In this document: positions 35,731-44,143 of the stretch, piece by piece
Layout of the letters: every line of letters begins with the position of its first letter
Numbering within the stretch: the first letter of the stretch is position 1
NCBI RefSeq assembly: GCF_900111995.1
Contig: NZ_FOKF01000039.1
Coordinates: 1-44,143, forward strand
Length of the DNA: 44,143 bases
Direction of reading: 5' to 3'
Source of the DNA: Collimonas sp. OK607
GTDB lineage: Bacteria; Pseudomonadota; Gammaproteobacteria; Burkholderiales; Burkholderiaceae_D
The notes under the pieces: model-generated
Told to the model about the DNA's origin: nothing
The model's input: the letters and a program-made list of their open reading frames with translations, nothing else
The model's database searches: none
Position numbers and translations under genes: made by a program

Positions 35731-35823
35731 ATGAAACTATCGCTAATATCCGCGCTTCTGGTCGTTTATATTTTGCTGGCAGCAAGCTGGATCAGCTATT
35801 CGCAACTGGTCGCATTGTATTGA
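35731..35823 (+). CDS. 30-residue single-pass membrane microprotein
   Basis: A small frame of 30 codons with ATG start and TGA stop, preceded by AAAGGGGA seven bases from the ATG, the clearest ribosome site in this part of the window. The product starts MKLSLISALLVVYILLAASW and ends SQLVALY: one hydrophobic helix, two or three polar residues at each side, no charged tail. It could be a small inner-membrane protein or an uncleaved signal-like peptide. It is divergent from grpE and convergent with hemH. Function unknown. The longer frame at 35586-36002 crosses it in another phase and lacks such a site. Confidence 0.55.
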   Translation: MKLSLISALLVVYILLAASWISYSQLVALY

Positions 35824-35963
35824 CTATAGCTAATTGGTTCTGCACTTGCCAATTGCAAGATGAGCAACAATCCTTCATGCGCACCCGACATTGGGCGCTC
35901 ATTATAATTGCGCCTTGTCGGAGCGGCGCACATCCACTCAAAATTTCTGCAGCAAACCAGGGT

Positions 35964-37070
35964 TTATTGGCTTGCGCCCAGGCGCACAGCTTGCTGCCGT
36001 GAGGCTTCCGCCTGTTGTTTCGAGGCCTCCCGTTCGCTCTCTGTCAGATGCGTAGGCCAGCCGATCAGATGTTCCTCTACCACACTGGCCATGGCTGAAA
36101 TCCAGGCCGGCGACTGGTTCAGGCAAGCGATGAAATGAAACTCCTTGCCGCCCGCCTTGAGGAAATCCTGTTTCGCCTCTATCGCGATTTCCTCCAGTGT
36201 TTCCAGGCAATCGCTGGTAAAACCGGGACACATCACGTCGACACGGCCGACACCTTGTTTTGCCAGCTTCTGCAAAGTCGGCGCGGTATATGGCTGCAGC
36301 CACTCCGCCTTGCCAAAGCGCGACTGGAAGGTCAGTTGATATTGTTCAGGCCCCAGCCCCAGCTCTTGCGCCAGCAAGCGCGCGGTTTTTTGACATTCGC
36401 AATGATAGGGATCGCCCAGTAACAAAGTGCGCTTCGGCACGCCATGAAAACTCATGATCAGCTTGTCCGGCGTGCCGTGCATGGCCCAATAGGCCAGCAC
36501 CGACTCTTTCAACGCCTGGATATAAGCCTCGTGATCGTGATAATGCTTGATAAAACGTAATTCAGGCACATTGCGCACTTGCGCATAATGCGCAAATACC
36601 GCGTCGTAAATCGACGCCGTGGTGGTGGCCGAATATTGCGGATACGCCGGCAAGACCAGGATCCGCTCGCAACCGTCTGCTTTCAACTGGTCCAGCACTT
36701 CCGCTATAGGCGGTGCGCCGTAGCGCATGGCATAAGCCACTTGTACCTGATGCCCGCGCTGGCCCAGATACCCGCGCAACAAGATCGCCTGCTTGCTGGT
36801 GTGAACTTTGAGCGGCGAACCCTCATTGCTCCAGATAGAGGCGTATTTGTGCGCCGACTTGCCGGAACGGAACGGCAGGATCACGCAATGCAAAATCCAC
36901 CACCAGATCGCCCGCGGAATTTCCACTACCCGGGGATCGGACAGGAATTGCTTCAGATAAGAACGCACCGCCTTGGTAGTCGGTGCATCCGGCGTACCCA
37001 GATTGACCAGCAGCACTGCGGTTTTACCGGTCTTGCCATGCGTGAAAGGAGGTTCTTTACGAAATGCCAT
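35964..37070 (-). CDS. hemH: Ferrochelatase
   Basis: HemH inserts ferrous iron into protoporphyrin IX, the last step of protoheme synthesis. The 368-residue protein has [34 protein letters not shown], the catalytic-His block [11 protein letters not shown] and [20 protein letters not shown]. The last 20 or so residues are a Gln/Ala/Glu-rich tail ([19 protein letters not shown]). It lies 59 bases downstream of recN on the same strand and is convergent with the smORF. Confidence 0.97.
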   Translation of the reverse strand: MAFRKEPPFTHGKTGKTAVLLVNLGTPDAPTTKAVRSYLKQFLSDPRVVEIPRAIWWWILHCVILPFRSGKSAHKYASIWSNEGSPLKVHTSKQAILLRGYLGQRGHQVQVAYAMRYGAPPIAEVLDQLKADGCERILVLPAYPQYSATTTASIYDAVFAHYAQVRNVPELRFIKHYHDHEAYIQALKESVLAYWAMHGTPDKLIMSFHGVPKRTLLLGDPYHCECQKTARLLAQELGLGPEQYQLTFQSRFGKAEWLQPYTAPTLQKLAKQGVGRVDVMCPGFTSDCLETLEEIAIEAKQDFLKAGGKEFHFIACLNQSPAWISAMASVVEEHLIGWPTHLTESEREASKQQAEASRQQAVRLGASQ

Positions 37071-37129
37071 GCGGGGATACCCGAAAAATGAGAGCCGATT
37101 TAGAGTGCCGGTATCTAGAGCACGAATAT

Positions 37130-38800
37130 CTAGAGTGCCAACAATTCACGCGCATGCTTGCGCGTGGTTGCGGTGATTTCCAGGCCACCCAGCATGCGGG
37201 CGATTTCTTCAATCCGGTTCTTGGCATCGAGGCCATCAATCGCCGACACCGTCTTGTTGCCCAGGCTTTGTTTGCTGACCTGGAAATGCTGATTGGCCTG
37301 GCTGGCAACCTGCGGCAAATGGGTCACGCACAATACCTGGCGATCCTGGCCCAGGCGCTTCAACAAACGCCCGACCACTTCCGCCACGCCGCCGCCGATG
37401 CCGCTGTCGACTTCATCGAATATCAAGGTCGGCGTCGCTGTGGCGCTGGAGGTAATCACTGAAATCGCCAGCGCGATCCGTGCCAGTTCGCCGCCCGAAG
37501 CCACTTTAGCTAAAGGCCGAGGCGCCACGCCGGCATGACCGGCAACCAGGAACTCGACTTGCTCGACGCCATAGCTAGCCGCTTCGCAGGGATTCAATGC
37601 AATCGCGAAACGGCCGCCGCTCATGCTCAAATCCTGCATCGCCGCAGTGACTGCCGTGCCCAGCGCCTGGGCCGCCTTGGCGCGCGCTTTCGACATTTTT
37701 TGCGCCAACGCCAGATACGCGGCTTTCAACTTTTCTTCTTGCGCCCGCATGGCGTCGAGATCGCTGGCATCCGCCAGTTGACGCAGTTGCGCTGACAGCG
37801 TCTCCAGCTCTTGCGGCAGTTCGTCCGGCGCCAGGCGGAATTTGCGGCCTGCCGAATGGATCGCTTCCATCCGGTCTTCAACCTGATGCAGCCGCGCCGG
37901 ATCAAGCTCGACCCTGCTCAAATAATCGTTCAGCGCATAGACCGCTTCCTGCAACTGGATACGGGCTGGCTCCAGCGCTTCCAGCACTGGCTTGAGGCTG
38001 CTGTCGACATCGACCAGCTTGCCGATTTTCTGATTCAACGCCGACAATTGCGACAACATCGGCGGTGTATCGTTGGCATCATTTTCGGAAATCACGTTGA
38101 GTGCTTCCTGCGCTCCTTCGATCAGGCTGGCGGCATGCGACAAGCGGCTGTGTTCATTAGTGATTTCATCCCATTCGCCTGGTTTGACCGCCAGTTTTTC
38201 CAGCTCGCCAACCTGCCACTCCAACCGCTCGCGTTCCAGCAATACATTCTTTGCATTGGTTTCAAACTCTTCGCGTTGGCGCGCCAGCGAACGCCAGCTT
38301 TTAAAGGCGCCCGCCAGCGTGAGCAAATCGTCCTGCAGTCCAGCTTGCCCATCCAGCAAGAGGCGTTGCGCATCGCTCTTCAACAGAGACTGATGCGCAT
38401 GCTGACCGTGAATATCGACCAGCATTTCACCCAACTCACGCAGTTGCGCGGCGGTTGCCGCAACGCCGTTGATAAAGGCTTTGGAGCGGCCAGCATTGTC
38501 GATCACGCGCCGCATCAGGATCACGCCTTCCTCGCTGGCAAACTCGTTTTGCTCCAGCCAGTCGCCAACCTCGCCGTCAGCCGCGCCGGCCAGTGTGAAT
38601 TCCGCCGTCACATCGGCCTTGGCCGCGCCTTCGCGTACCACGCTGGCGTCGCCGCGGCCACCCAGCGCCAAAGCCAGGGCATCGATCAGGATCGACTTGC
38701 CGGCGCCGGTTTCGCCGGTGAAAACGGTAAAGCCGGCGGCGAACTCAAGTTCTATGGCGTCGACGATGACAAAATCGCGTATGGAAAGTGTGCGCAACAT
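37130..38800 (-). CDS. recN: DNA repair protein RecN
   Basis: RecN is an SMC-like ATPase acting early at double-strand breaks. The 556-residue protein has an N-terminal ATPase half with Walker [11 protein letters not shown] (27-36), a central coiled-coil region (about 150-360) and a C-terminal half with the ABC signature [14 protein letters not shown] and Walker [13 protein letters not shown]. Length matches the family. No clear LexA box is seen in the short gap to nadK. It follows nadK by 81 bases on the same strand and precedes hemH. Confidence 0.97.
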   Translation of the reverse strand: MLRTLSIRDFVIVDAIELEFAAGFTVFTGETGAGKSILIDALALALGGRGDASVVREGAAKADVTAEFTLAGAADGEVGDWLEQNEFASEEGVILMRRVIDNAGRSKAFINGVAATAAQLRELGEMLVDIHGQHAHQSLLKSDAQRLLLDGQAGLQDDLLTLAGAFKSWRSLARQREEFETNAKNVLLERERLEWQVGELEKLAVKPGEWDEITNEHSRLSHAASLIEGAQEALNVISENDANDTPPMLSQLSALNQKIGKLVDVDSSLKPVLEALEPARIQLQEAVYALNDYLSRVELDPARLHQVEDRMEAIHSAGRKFRLAPDELPQELETLSAQLRQLADASDLDAMRAQEEKLKAAYLALAQKMSKARAKAAQALGTAVTAAMQDLSMSGGRFAIALNPCEAASYGVEQVEFLVAGHAGVAPRPLAKVASGGELARIALAISVITSSATATPTLIFDEVDSGIGGGVAEVVGRLLKRLGQDRQVLCVTHLPQVASQANQHFQVSKQSLGNKTVSAIDGLDAKNRIEEIARMLGGLEITATTRKHARELLAL

Positions 38801-38881
38801 GAGAATGTGGAAGTGGCTTAAAAATGGGTGTAAAAATAGCGTTGAAAAATGACTTGCGAATGAATTACAAATACAAATGAT

Positions 38882-39766
38882 TTACTTCAGTTGCCCTTCC
38901 GCCGACGGATATTCGTTCCAGTGTAACTTTTGCCGCAAGGTGTCGTAATAACTCCAGCCGGCCGGGTGCAAGAAGGTGATAGTGTGTTCGGAACGCCGTA
39001 TCAGTATGCGGTCGCCATGCTGCAGGCTGGCCAGCGACTGCATGTCGAAATTGGCGCTCATGTCGCGACCGTTCACAATTTCAATCACGATTTCACTGCT
39101 GTCCGGAATCACGATCGGCCGGTTCGACAGCGCATGCGGCGCAATCGGCACCAGCACGATGCCGCCCAGCGAAGGATGCAACAAAGGCCCGCCTGCAGAC
39201 AAGGCATAAGCGGTGGAACCGGTCGGCGTCGCCACGATCAAACCATCGGAACGCTGGTTATACATGAAGCGGCCATCGACCTCGACCATCAGTTCCGCCA
39301 TGCCGGAAGCCGCGCCACGCGACACCACTACATCGTTGAATGCCAGGGCGCTGAAGATTTGCTTGCCGTCGCGCATGACCGCCCCTTGCAACAGGCTGCG
39401 GCGCTCCGATTCGACATTCCCATCCAGCATTTCACCCAGCACCGGCAGCATCCGCTCCAGCGAAATATCGGTAATAAACCCGAGCCGTCCCTGGTTGATG
39501 CCAATCAAAGGTACGTTATACGGCGCTAGCTGACGGGCGATCCCGAGCATGGTGCCGTCGCCGCCGACAATAATCGCGGCGTCAGCCTGTTCGCCTATCT
39601 CGGCCGGGGTCATGGCGGCAATGCCGGCCATCGCGACATTCTGCGCGGTCTCGGCTTCGAGCACCACGTGGTGACCGCGATCTTGCAGGAAATCGACGAT
39701 TTCGGTCAGCGATTCGGAGATGCCGACTGCAAAATATTTGCCGACGATAGCAATGGTTTTCGGCAT
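38882..39766 (-). CDS. nadK: NAD kinase
   Basis: NadK makes NADP from NAD and ATP. The 294-residue protein has the GGDGTML motif (68-74), FNDVVVSRG, and the Gly-rich ATP/NAD block [20 protein letters not shown]. The start at 39766 ([12 protein letters not shown]) is the family start; no good Shine-Dalgarno precedes it, and the frame is open for another 96 codons, which show no family character. It is divergent from the HAD gene at 39858, with 91 bases between for both promoters. Confidence 0.96.
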   Translation of the reverse strand: MPKTIAIVGKYFAVGISESLTEIVDFLQDRGHHVVLEAETAQNVAMAGIAAMTPAEIGEQADAAIIVGGDGTMLGIARQLAPYNVPLIGINQGRLGFITDISLERMLPVLGEMLDGNVESERRSLLQGAVMRDGKQIFSALAFNDVVVSRGAASGMAELMVEVDGRFMYNQRSDGLIVATPTGSTAYALSAGGPLLHPSLGGIVLVPIAPHALSNRPIVIPDSSEIVIEIVNGRDMSANFDMQSLASLQHGDRILIRRSEHTITFLHPAGWSYYDTLRQKLHWNEYPSAEGQLK

Positions 39767-39857
39767 GGAGGTTGATGATCCGGGTTGAGAAGATGATTTT
39801 ATAGGCCGCATGCTGCCGATTAGACCATAATTTAGGCTTGCAATGAAGGATACGCAC

Positions 39858-40622
39858 ATGGCGCCTGCTAATAATCTTATGAGTAATTCAACCATCTTCC
39901 CACCATCCCGGCCCGGCAAACCGCTTGCCATCAAGGCCGTGCTGTTCGACCTCGACGATACGCTGTGGCCGATCGTGCCGGTGATTGCACGCGCCGAACA
40001 ATTGCTGTTTGACTGGATGCGCGAGCATGCCCCTGCAGTTACCCGCCAATTCACGATAGAAAGCCTGCGTCAGCAACGCCTGGATCTGGCGGCGACCAAC
40101 CCGGTCTTCAAATTCGATCTTTGGAGATTGCGCCACGCGGCGCTGACCGCCAGCTTCAACAGCGTCGGCGAAGACGCCCGCAAAGTGGATGCGGCGATGG
40201 CGGTATTTTCCGAGGCGCGGCATGCCGTGACGCTGTTCGACGACGTCGAACCGGTATTGGCCCGCCTGCAGCTACGCCACCGCCTGCTGCTGGGCACGGT
40301 CTCGAATGGCTTTGCCGATCTTGACAAAATCGGCCTGGCCCGGCATTTCCAGACATCGATCGCAGCGCATAGCTTTGGCTGCGCCAAACCCGACCCAAGC
40401 ATTTTCCACGCAGCTTGCGCAGCCTTGAATGTGACGCCGGAAGAAACCGTATATGCCGGCGATGATCCGTTGCTGGACGTGGTCGGCGCCCAACAAGCGG
40501 GCTTGCGGGCGGTCTGGATCAACCGTTTTGACCGCGTACTGCCGGCCGGCGTCAGCGCTCAAGCCTGTTGCACCAGCTTGCATGAGCTGGAAGCATGGCT
40601 GGAACAAACTGCAATTGGCTGA
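39858..40622 (+). CDS. HAD-IA family hydrolase
   Basis: A 254-residue HAD phosphatase. Motif I is [11 protein letters not shown], motif II GTVSNGF, motif III the Lys of [10 protein letters not shown], and motif [19 protein letters not shown]; a four-helix cap follows motif I. Substrate unknown; haloacid dehalogenase-like and phosphoglycolate-like members share this build. The ATG at 39858 is chosen because GAAGGA lies seven bases before it; ATGs at 39843 and 39879 are alternatives. hrcA follows after 79 bases. Confidence 0.9.
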   Translation: MAPANNLMSNSTIFPPSRPGKPLAIKAVLFDLDDTLWPIVPVIARAEQLLFDWMREHAPAVTRQFTIESLRQQRLDLAATNPVFKFDLWRLRHAALTASFNSVGEDARKVDAAMAVFSEARHAVTLFDDVEPVLARLQLRHRLLLGTVSNGFADLDKIGLARHFQTSIAAHSFGCAKPDPSIFHAACAALNVTPEETVYAGDDPLLDVVGAQQAGLRAVWINRFDRVLPAGVSAQACCTSLHELEAWLEQTAIG

Positions 40623-40701
40623 CAAAAACAGTGTATAAGTGCATTAAGTGCGTTCATAAGCGGCTGGCATACAAGCCCCGCGCTCGTTAAAATAGACCCA
40701 T

Positions 40702-41724
40702 ATGCAACTAGATAATCGCGCTCAAACCCTGCTAAAAGCTCTGGTCGAACGGTACATCGCCGACGGCCAGCCGGTTGGCTCGCGCGCCCTGTCCAAGATT
40801 TCCGGCCTGGAACTGTCGCCGGCGACGATCCGCAACATCATGGCGGATCTGGAAGAAATGGGTTTCGTCGCCAGCCCCCACACTTCCGCCGGCCGGGTGC
40901 CGACGCCGCGCGGCTACCGCATGTTCGTCGATACCTTGCTGACGGTTGAACCGATTGACGAAAGCGCGCTGGAGTCCAAAATGCAGGCCCGCCTGCAGCC
41001 AAATTCGCAACAAAAGATCATTGCCAATGCGGCACAAGTATTGTCATCTCTCTCACATTTTGCCGGGGTAGTGCTATCGCCGCGGCGCGAATCGATCTTC
41101 CAGCAAATCGAATTCCTGCGGCTCTCGGAAAAACGCATCCTGCTGGTGATCGTCAGCCCCAACGGCGACGTCCAGAACCGGCTGCTGCTGACCGATGTCG
41201 ATTACAGTCCAGCCAAGCTGGTGCAAGCCGCCAACTACATCAACCAGCATTACGGCGGCCTCAGCCTGGACGACGTCCGCATGCGCCTGCAAGGCGAGTT
41301 GCGTAAGCTGCGCGACGACATGACCTGGCTGATGCAGGCGGCAGTAGAAGCCGGCAGCGACGCCATGACCGACAATAGCGACGAAGTGGTGATTTCGGGC
41401 GAGCGCAACCTGCTCAGCGTTACCGACCTGTCGTCCAATATGGATTCCTTGCGCAAGCTGTTCGACATGTTCGAACACAAAACCAGCTTGATGCAATTGC
41501 TCGACATCTCGGGCAAGGCGACCGGCGTCCAGATTTTCATCGGCGGCGAATCGCAACTGGTGCCGATGGATGAAATGAGCGTAGTGACCGCGCCGTATGA
41601 AGTCAACGGCAAGATCGTCGGCACGCTGGGGGTGATCGGTCCTACCCGGATGGCCTATGAGCGGGTGATTCCGATTGTGAATATCACCGCCAAATTGCTG
41701 TCGAATGCGTTGAGCCACAGCTGA
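40702..41724 (+). CDS. hrcA: Heat-inducible transcription repressor HrcA
   Basis: HrcA represses heat-shock genes by binding CIRCE elements. The 340-residue protein starts with the winged-helix domain ([57 protein letters not shown]) followed by the HrcA ligand-like domain ([47 protein letters not shown]). No CIRCE (TTAGCACTC-N9-GAGTGCTAA) was seen before dnaK, grpE or hrcA, so its target is probably groESL elsewhere. A TAAAAT before the start may be a -10 box. Confidence 0.97.
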   Translation: MQLDNRAQTLLKALVERYIADGQPVGSRALSKISGLELSPATIRNIMADLEEMGFVASPHTSAGRVPTPRGYRMFVDTLLTVEPIDESALESKMQARLQPNSQQKIIANAAQVLSSLSHFAGVVLSPRRESIFQQIEFLRLSEKRILLVIVSPNGDVQNRLLLTDVDYSPAKLVQAANYINQHYGGLSLDDVRMRLQGELRKLRDDMTWLMQAAVEAGSDAMTDNSDEVVISGERNLLSVTDLSSNMDSLRKLFDMFEHKTSLMQLLDISGKATGVQIFIGGESQLVPMDEMSVVTAPYEVNGKIVGTLGVIGPTRMAYERVIPIVNITAKLLSNALSHS

Positions 41725-41741
41725 TTACGGTTGCCGGCAAC

Positions 41742-42107
41742 GTGTCCAAAAACGACGCAATCATCGACTATATCCGCGAGCTGCTGGCGTCGCTTGGCGC
41801 TATTAGCGCCCGCAGGATGTTTGGCGGCCATGGCATTTACTACGATAGCGTGATGATCGCTCTGGTTGCCGATGGCGCCCTGTTTCTCAAGACTGATGAG
41901 GAAACCCGGCCGCAATTCGCGGCTGCCGGTTGCCGGCCTTTCGTCACCGAAAGCAGAGGGAAGTCGATTGAAACGAGCTATTGGTCGGCGCCTGAAGACG
42001 CCATGGATGCCGCAGCTGCGATGACGCCGTGGGCGCGGCTTGCTTATGCGGCTGCGGTGCGTAAGGCCAACGCCAAGCTGGCGCCTAAACCCCGCAAACG
42101 CTCGTAG
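41742..42107 (+). CDS. TfoX N-terminal domain protein
   Basis: A 121-residue single-domain protein (about 10-100: IRELLASLGAISARRMFGGH, ALVADGALFLKTDEE, SYWSAPEDAMD). The domain is shared with the competence regulator TfoX/Sxy, but the C-terminal Sxy half is absent, so a role in competence is not implied. The start is GTG, 17 bases after hrcA. The TAG stop is formed by the GTAGGG end of repeat copy 3, so the native C-terminus (PKPRKRS) may have been cut or altered. Confidence 0.87.
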   Translation: MSKNDAIIDYIRELLASLGAISARRMFGGHGIYYDSVMIALVADGALFLKTDEETRPQFAAAGCRPFVTESRGKSIETSYWSAPEDAMDAAAAMTPWARLAYAAAVRKANAKLAPKPRKRS

Positions 42108-42135
42108 GGTGGGCACGCCTTTGTGCCCACCCTAC
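42104..42135. repeat. Palindromic GTAGGG repeat, copy 3 (short form)
   Basis: gtagggtgggcac (42104-42116) and gtgcccaccctac (42123-42135) form a perfect 13-bp inverted repeat around gccttt. It corresponds to the outer arms of copies 1 and 2 without the centre. It lies between the convergent TfoX-domain and fur genes and provides the former's stop codon. Confidence 0.9.
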
Positions 42136-42148
42136 CGTTAAATTACGG

Positions 42149-42574
42149 TCACCCTTTTTTCTTACGGCAATCCCGGCAATGGCCGTATAAAGCCAGCGCA
42201 TGGTCGGCGATTTCAAAGCCATGTTCCTTGGCAACGACTTTCTGACGTTTTTCAATTTCTTCGTCATAAAATTCCTCAACCAGGCCACAATCCAGGCAAA
42301 CCAGATGGTCGTGATGCGAGCCTTCGTTGAGTTCAAACACGGCCTTGCCGGTTTCAAAGTGGTTGCGTTGCAACAGTCCCGCCTGTTCGAATTGCGTCAG
42401 GACACGGTACACAGTTGCCAGACCGACATCTAGATTGTCGCTTAGCAAAATTTTATAGACGTCTTCGGCACTCAGGTGACGCACGTCGCTATTCTGGAAA
42501 ATTTCCAGGATTTTCAGGCGTGGCAAGGTGGCTTTGAGGCCGCTGGCTTTTAGTTCGGATGGATTGTTCGGCAT
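42149..42574 (-). CDS. fur: Ferric uptake regulator Fur
   Basis: Fur represses iron-uptake genes when bound to Fe(II). The 141-residue protein has the winged helix ([37 protein letters not shown]), the metal/dimer region [16 protein letters not shown] and a C-terminal CRDC pair, so both structural zinc cysteine pairs are present. The frame is complete. Only about 20 bases of non-intron sequence lie between its ATG and the 3' end of a group II intron fragment, and no Shine-Dalgarno or promoter is visible there. Its native control region appears to be displaced. Confidence 0.96.
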   Translation of the reverse strand: MPNNPSELKASGLKATLPRLKILEIFQNSDVRHLSAEDVYKILLSDNLDVGLATVYRVLTQFEQAGLLQRNHFETGKAVFELNEGSHHDHLVCLDCGLVEEFYDEEIEKRQKVVAKEHGFEIADHALALYGHCRDCRKKKG

Positions 42575-42594
42575 GTTTTGGTCACAAATGGATG

Positions 42595-42669
42595 GAGGGT
42601 AGGAAGGACCCGTTACCGGAATCCCTCCCCCCTAAGAACCGTGCGTGCGACTTTCATCGCACACGGCTC
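42595..42669 (-). ncRNA. Group II intron domains V and VI (3' end)
   Basis: On the minus strand GAGCCGTGTGCG, the GAAA tetraloop segment and CGCACGCACGGTTC (42669-42636) form the 34-base domain V hairpin of bacterial group II introns, including the AGC catalytic triad. A G-rich/C-rich stem (about 42634-42597) follows as domain VI, and the intron 3' end is near 42595-42600. It lies directly downstream of the maturase fragment, as in a normal intron. Domains I-III are missing, so self-splicing in cis is not expected. Confidence 0.85.
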
Positions 42670-42686
42670 AAGCAGAACAAAAGTTC

Positions 42687-43703
42687 CTATACAGGAACCG
42701 GTTTTACAACTTTCAAAGCAAGGCTATGCACCTGCGCATGGCAATTCGGGTGCAGCAGAACGCGATTTCCCAGAACATCGGAGCCACCATTCACACGATA
42801 TTCTATGTGGTGGTTGTGCCAACCGGTGTCAAGGTCCATCTCGGTCCCGCATATCGCACACAAGCCTCGTTGATCAACATAGAGTTTAACCCACTCTTTT
42901 CGGTATCGCATGGATTTCACCATACGCTCCTGACGAAGGGTCTCGCCGTACATTTCACACTCCGGGTCATAGGGGTTGTATTCCCCTTTGATTTTCTTGC
43001 AATAGACGATGGGAGTACTCGCAAGCGAATACAATTCCATGACATCCTTCCTGCCATCTTTGTTAGTGACATCCGTAGCAAACACCCAACCCCGATTGCC
43101 GACTGACCGCCAATATTTCTGGCGAATCCAGTTTCCGCTCTTCATTGGATGACGACGTTTCGCCCACCGCATCAATCGCCAGAACAGCAACGATTCCATG
43201 CGTGAGAACGCTTCTTTAGCAACCACGGGGCTGTGATACTGCGACCAGCCTCGTAGCATGGGGTTCAACAGCCGAATCAGATCTTCCTGCTTGGCACCCA
43301 GATTGTCGTTGATGATATTTCTGAGCTTTTCATAAAACGCCTTCACGTTTTTCTTACTAGGCTTAATCAGTAGTATCTCGGATTTCTTGCGAGCATATTT
43401 CCGAAAATTCCACCCCAGAAAATCGAAACCTTCAGTGATGTGTATGACTTTGGTTTTAGCCGCAGACAGTCGCAGTCCTCGTGTTGCCAGGAATGATTCT
43501 ATCCACGGCTTGATTTCTGTTTCCAGCAACTCTTGTGAAGCGCCGGTCACAACAAAATCGTCCGCGTACCTTACGACAGCAACCTTCAGTTTCAGGGCTT
43601 TGGTGATACCAAATTTCTTTCCAAGATACTGGTGAAGTTCAGTTTCCAAGCCATTCAGCGTCCAATTTGCTAATGCAGGGCTGATTACGCCGCTTACAAT
43701 GTT
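42687..43703 (-). pseudogene. Group II intron reverse transcriptase/maturase, 5'-truncated
   Basis: An open frame of about 338 residues holds the C-terminal part of an intron-encoded protein: SGVISPALANW (RT block 4-5 region, broken at its start), YADD in VVRYADDFVVTG (RT active site), FLGWNF, then the maturase X domain (LLNPMLRGWSQYHSPVV) and an HNH endonuclease (CAICGTEMDL, HHIEYRVNGG, HPNCHAQVHS). The first RT blocks are absent: a TAA lies in frame just upstream and the sequence there belongs to a serine recombinase. The intron is therefore 5'-truncated and reverse transcription is unlikely to work. The TTG at 43649 is not a real start. Confidence 0.85.
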
Positions 43704-44143
43704 GCATACTTTTTACTCCATCGTTTGATTCATTCGAATTTTCGCTGGCGTGCGCCCCCGGCTGCGGGTCGATCCTGAACACAACGACGATTTCATCCTT
43801 ATGGATTTCGACGCGCTTGACCAGACCCAACACGATCCTGCGCTTCGTTTCAAGATCAATCGTATCAAGTTTTTCGGTCACGGCGCCCGCAAATTCCTCG
43901 AGTCGACTTATGACCAGAAACAGCTCGCTTTGCACCGCCCCTTGCTGCCTGGACTCAAAGATCTGCTGGTCAATCTGCTCAAGCCGATTCTTCAACTGCT
44001 GCATCTTCGGTTCGAAGTCGGTCTTATCGATGATACCGTCTGCATAGCTGTCGATCAGCCGGGATTTACCTTTTTCCAACTGCAGCCGCTGCTTTTCAAG
44101 GTTGCTCGTGTCAAAGCCACGCTTCTCATTGCGCTCCATCATA
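43639..44143 (-). pseudogene. Large serine recombinase, C-terminal part fused to intron sequence
   Basis: The frame is open from the right edge to a TGA at 43639. The part from 44143 to about 43700 reads as the C-terminal coil of a large serine recombinase: NLEKQRLQLEKGKSRLIDSY, LKNRLEQIDQQIFESRQQGA and RRIVLGLVKRVEIHKDEIVV, followed by FRIDPQPG. After about 43700 the bases match the intron RT in another phase, so the last 18 or so residues (from KRRNQPCISK) are out-of-frame intron sequence. Such recombinases integrate phages or conjugative elements; the catalytic domain would lie beyond the window. Confidence 0.75.

Noticed and set aside
35586-36002. 138-codon frame between grpE and hemH
   Set aside because: No ribosome site or domain; it crosses the better-supported smORF in another phase and runs into hemH.
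1-44143. CRISPR array, tRNA or rRNA genes
   Set aside because: No regularly spaced repeats and no cloverleaf or rRNA-like sequence were recognised on either strand.

Overview
The window reads as chromosomal DNA of a betaproteobacterium of the order Burkholderiales, most likely family Oxalobacteraceae (an inference from gene order and protein character, not a database match). Housekeeping blocks (panB / deoxynucleoside kinase / folK / pcnB / HAD phosphatase / hda / AI-2E permease / purM, and dnaJ / dnaK / grpE / hemH / recN / nadK / hrcA / fur) are tightly packed with ATGA overlaps. Both ends of the window are mobile-element sequence.

Layout. 1-390: N-terminal end of an IS4-type transposase running off the left edge, then a small hairpin repeat. 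393-2526: trpS and an exported Tim44-like membrane protein. 2781-7919: a small exported protein, divergent from a TctD/TctE-like two-component system followed by a two-subunit sodium:solute symporter. 7933-22302: the accessory core. A minus-strand set (transglutaminase; circularly permuted ATP-grasp fused to alpha-E; transglutaminase fused to DUF2126) and a plus-strand set (ATP-grasp, alpha-E, transglutaminase, then the proteasome-like peptidase Anbu) flank a PHA depolymerase, a GST-like protein and a cupin. 22470-29850: cofactor, RNA and purine housekeeping genes. 29963-31376: beta-carbonic anhydrase and a chalcone-isomerase-like exported protein. 31611-35441: dnaJ, dnaK and grpE, with sigma-32-like promoters before dnaK and grpE. 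35731-35823: a 30-residue membrane smORF. 35964-42574: hemH, recN, nadK, a HAD hydrolase, hrcA, a TfoX-domain protein and fur. 42595-44143: the 3' half of a group II intron, fused at its truncated 5' side to the end of a large serine recombinase gene.

How it fits together. The strongest candidate for a poorly described system is 7933-22302. It has two parallel sets of predicted peptide-bond-forming (ATP-grasp/DUF2126) and peptide-cleaving (transglutaminase-like/Anbu) enzymes. This suggests synthesis, attachment and turnover of a peptide tag or small peptide metabolite. The gene association is known from comparative genomics, but to my knowledge the substrate is not. The fused ATP-grasp copy has lost the Lys and Gly-rich loop seen in the free-standing copy. 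Other notable points are a palindromic repeat whose end supplies the stop codon of two unrelated genes, and an intron fragment lying only about 20 bp upstream of fur, where its promoter should be.
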